NCBI GenBank assembly: GCA_027295435.1
Contig: JAPUKX010000121.1
Span: forward strand, 1 to 5,095
Length of the DNA stretch: 5,095 nt
Reading direction: 5' to 3'
Origin: Planctomycetota bacterium
GTDB lineage: Bacteria > Planctomycetota > Phycisphaerae > Phycisphaerales > SM1A02
In this document: positions 4,688 through 5,095 of the stretch, piece by piece
Layout: every line of letters begins with the position of its first letter
How positions within the stretch are numbered: the stretch's first letter is position 1
Made by a program: the position numbers and the translations under genes
Notes under the pieces: model-generated
What the model was told of the DNA's origin: nothing
The model's input: the letters and a program-made list of their open reading frames with translations, nothing else
Databases searched by the model: none

Positions 4688-5095
4688 TCATTTCACCGTG
4701 GGCAGCCAGGCCGCGACGAGGTCGATCGCGCCCTGGAGGTCCTTCTTATCAATGGATTCGGTGACGGTGTGGATGTAGCGGGTACCGCAGACGATGGCGG
4801 CGGTGCGGGCTCCGGAGCCGGCTCGCTGGATGGCCGCGCCATCCTGACCGCCGCGCGGCAGAATGCAGCGCTGATAGGGAATCCTCTTGGTCCGGGCCAC
4901 TTTGCACAGATCGTTGACCAGCTCGTGGTCGGCGATCATGGATGAATCCTGGACCATAATCGCCACGCCTCGACCGTGTGCGCTCACCCACTCGGTTTCC
5001 CCTATGCCGGGCGTATCGCAGGCCAGGGTGGTATCCAGCCCAATGCCGATGTCGGCTCCGACGGAGTTCGCGGCGGTCGTCGCGCCTCGCAGGCC
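4688..5095 (-). CDS. M42-family metallo-aminopeptidase, C-terminal part (5' end beyond window)
   Basis: The visible 135 residues begin at the right edge with GLRGATTAANSVGADIGIGL. This matches the M42 segment that follows the catalytic Glu-Glu pair (EEVGLRGA), which lies just outside the window. DTTLACDTPG (21-30) supplies the Asp metal ligand at 21, RGGQDGAAIQRAGSGART (81-98) is the conserved loop usually read PGGTDA..IQ, and RYIHT (106-110) contributes the last metal-binding His (109). Residues 111-135 form the closing helix. M42 enzymes are cytoplasmic di-metal aminopeptidases, often dodecameric, that trim oligopeptides; some are annotated as endoglucanases. The loop reads RGGQD where Thr is usual before Asp. 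A GTG at 4987 is internal and not the start. The gene converges on the C26 hydrolase with 52 bp between stops and no clear terminator in the gap. Family call is confident; substrate is not. Confidence 0.92.
   Translation of the reverse strand, partial: GLRGATTAANSVGADIGIGLDTTLACDTPGIGETEWVSAHGRGVAIMVQDSSMIADHELVNDLCKVARTKRIPYQRCILPRGGQDGAAIQRAGSGARTAAIVCGTRYIHTVTESIDKKDLQGAIDLVAAWLPTVK

Noticed and set aside
4688..4987. Independent 99-residue protein starting at the GTG at 4987
   Set aside because: The frame is open to the window edge and the upstream 36 codons match the M42 family, so the GTG is internal.
1..5095. CRISPR array, tRNA or rRNA gene, insertion sequence
   Set aside because: No regularly spaced repeats, no cloverleaf with a GGTTCGA-type loop in the gaps, no transposase motif and no terminal inverted repeats were seen.

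Overview
The window is GC-rich, bacterial and gene-dense. It holds four recognisable protein genes, two of them cut by the window edges, plus one ribosomal protein gene and one small candidate gene. The closest fit is a member of the Planctomycetota, possibly a Phycisphaerae-like lineage. This rests on a HEAT-repeat protein with a Trp-rich 'WRRWW' motif behind a lipoprotein-type leader, a large soluble TPR protein, scattered short operons and mostly weak ribosome binding sites. It is an inference from style, not from a marker gene.

Layout. Positions 1-1662 (minus) hold the first 554 codons of a HEAT-repeat, probably lipid-anchored protein; its C-terminus lies beyond the left edge. A divergent gap of about 106 bp separates it from a 456-residue TPR protein at 1769-3139 (plus). 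That gene converges on a small minus-strand gene at 3197-3436, which encodes ribosomal protein bS18. The bS18 is complete, contains no cysteine, and stands alone, without the usual rpsF/rplI neighbours in view. A plausible sigma70-type promoter (3500-3527) with a perfect 14-bp palindrome next to its -35 element (3529-3542) lies just upstream.

Positions 3543-3951 are the least conventional part. They contain a 31-codon minus-strand ORF (3631-3726) with the best Shine-Dalgarno sequence in the window and an A-AAA-AAC heptamer near its end. They also contain a 13-bp-stem hairpin with a T6 tract (terminator-like on plus, 5'-UTR structure on minus), a nested 8+8 bp palindrome at 3863-3906, and a 13-nt tandem duplication just before the next gene. 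That gene, 3952-4635 (plus), is a class I glutamine amidotransferase-like hydrolase of the peptidase C26 (PuuD-like) family with an intact Cys-His-Glu triad. It converges on the C-terminal 135 residues of an M42-family metallo-aminopeptidase (4688-5095, minus), which runs off the right edge.

The genes do not form one pathway: the orientations are minus, plus, minus, minus, plus, minus, with only short gaps at the two convergent junctions. A functional link between the C26 hydrolase and the M42 peptidase (both act on peptide or gamma-glutamyl amide bonds) is possible but unsupported, since they are convergent. No mobile element, CRISPR array, tRNA or rRNA was found. The most promising place for something undescribed is 3440-3910: a small, well-translated ORF in a structured leader, upstream of an isolated bS18 gene with its own candidate operator.
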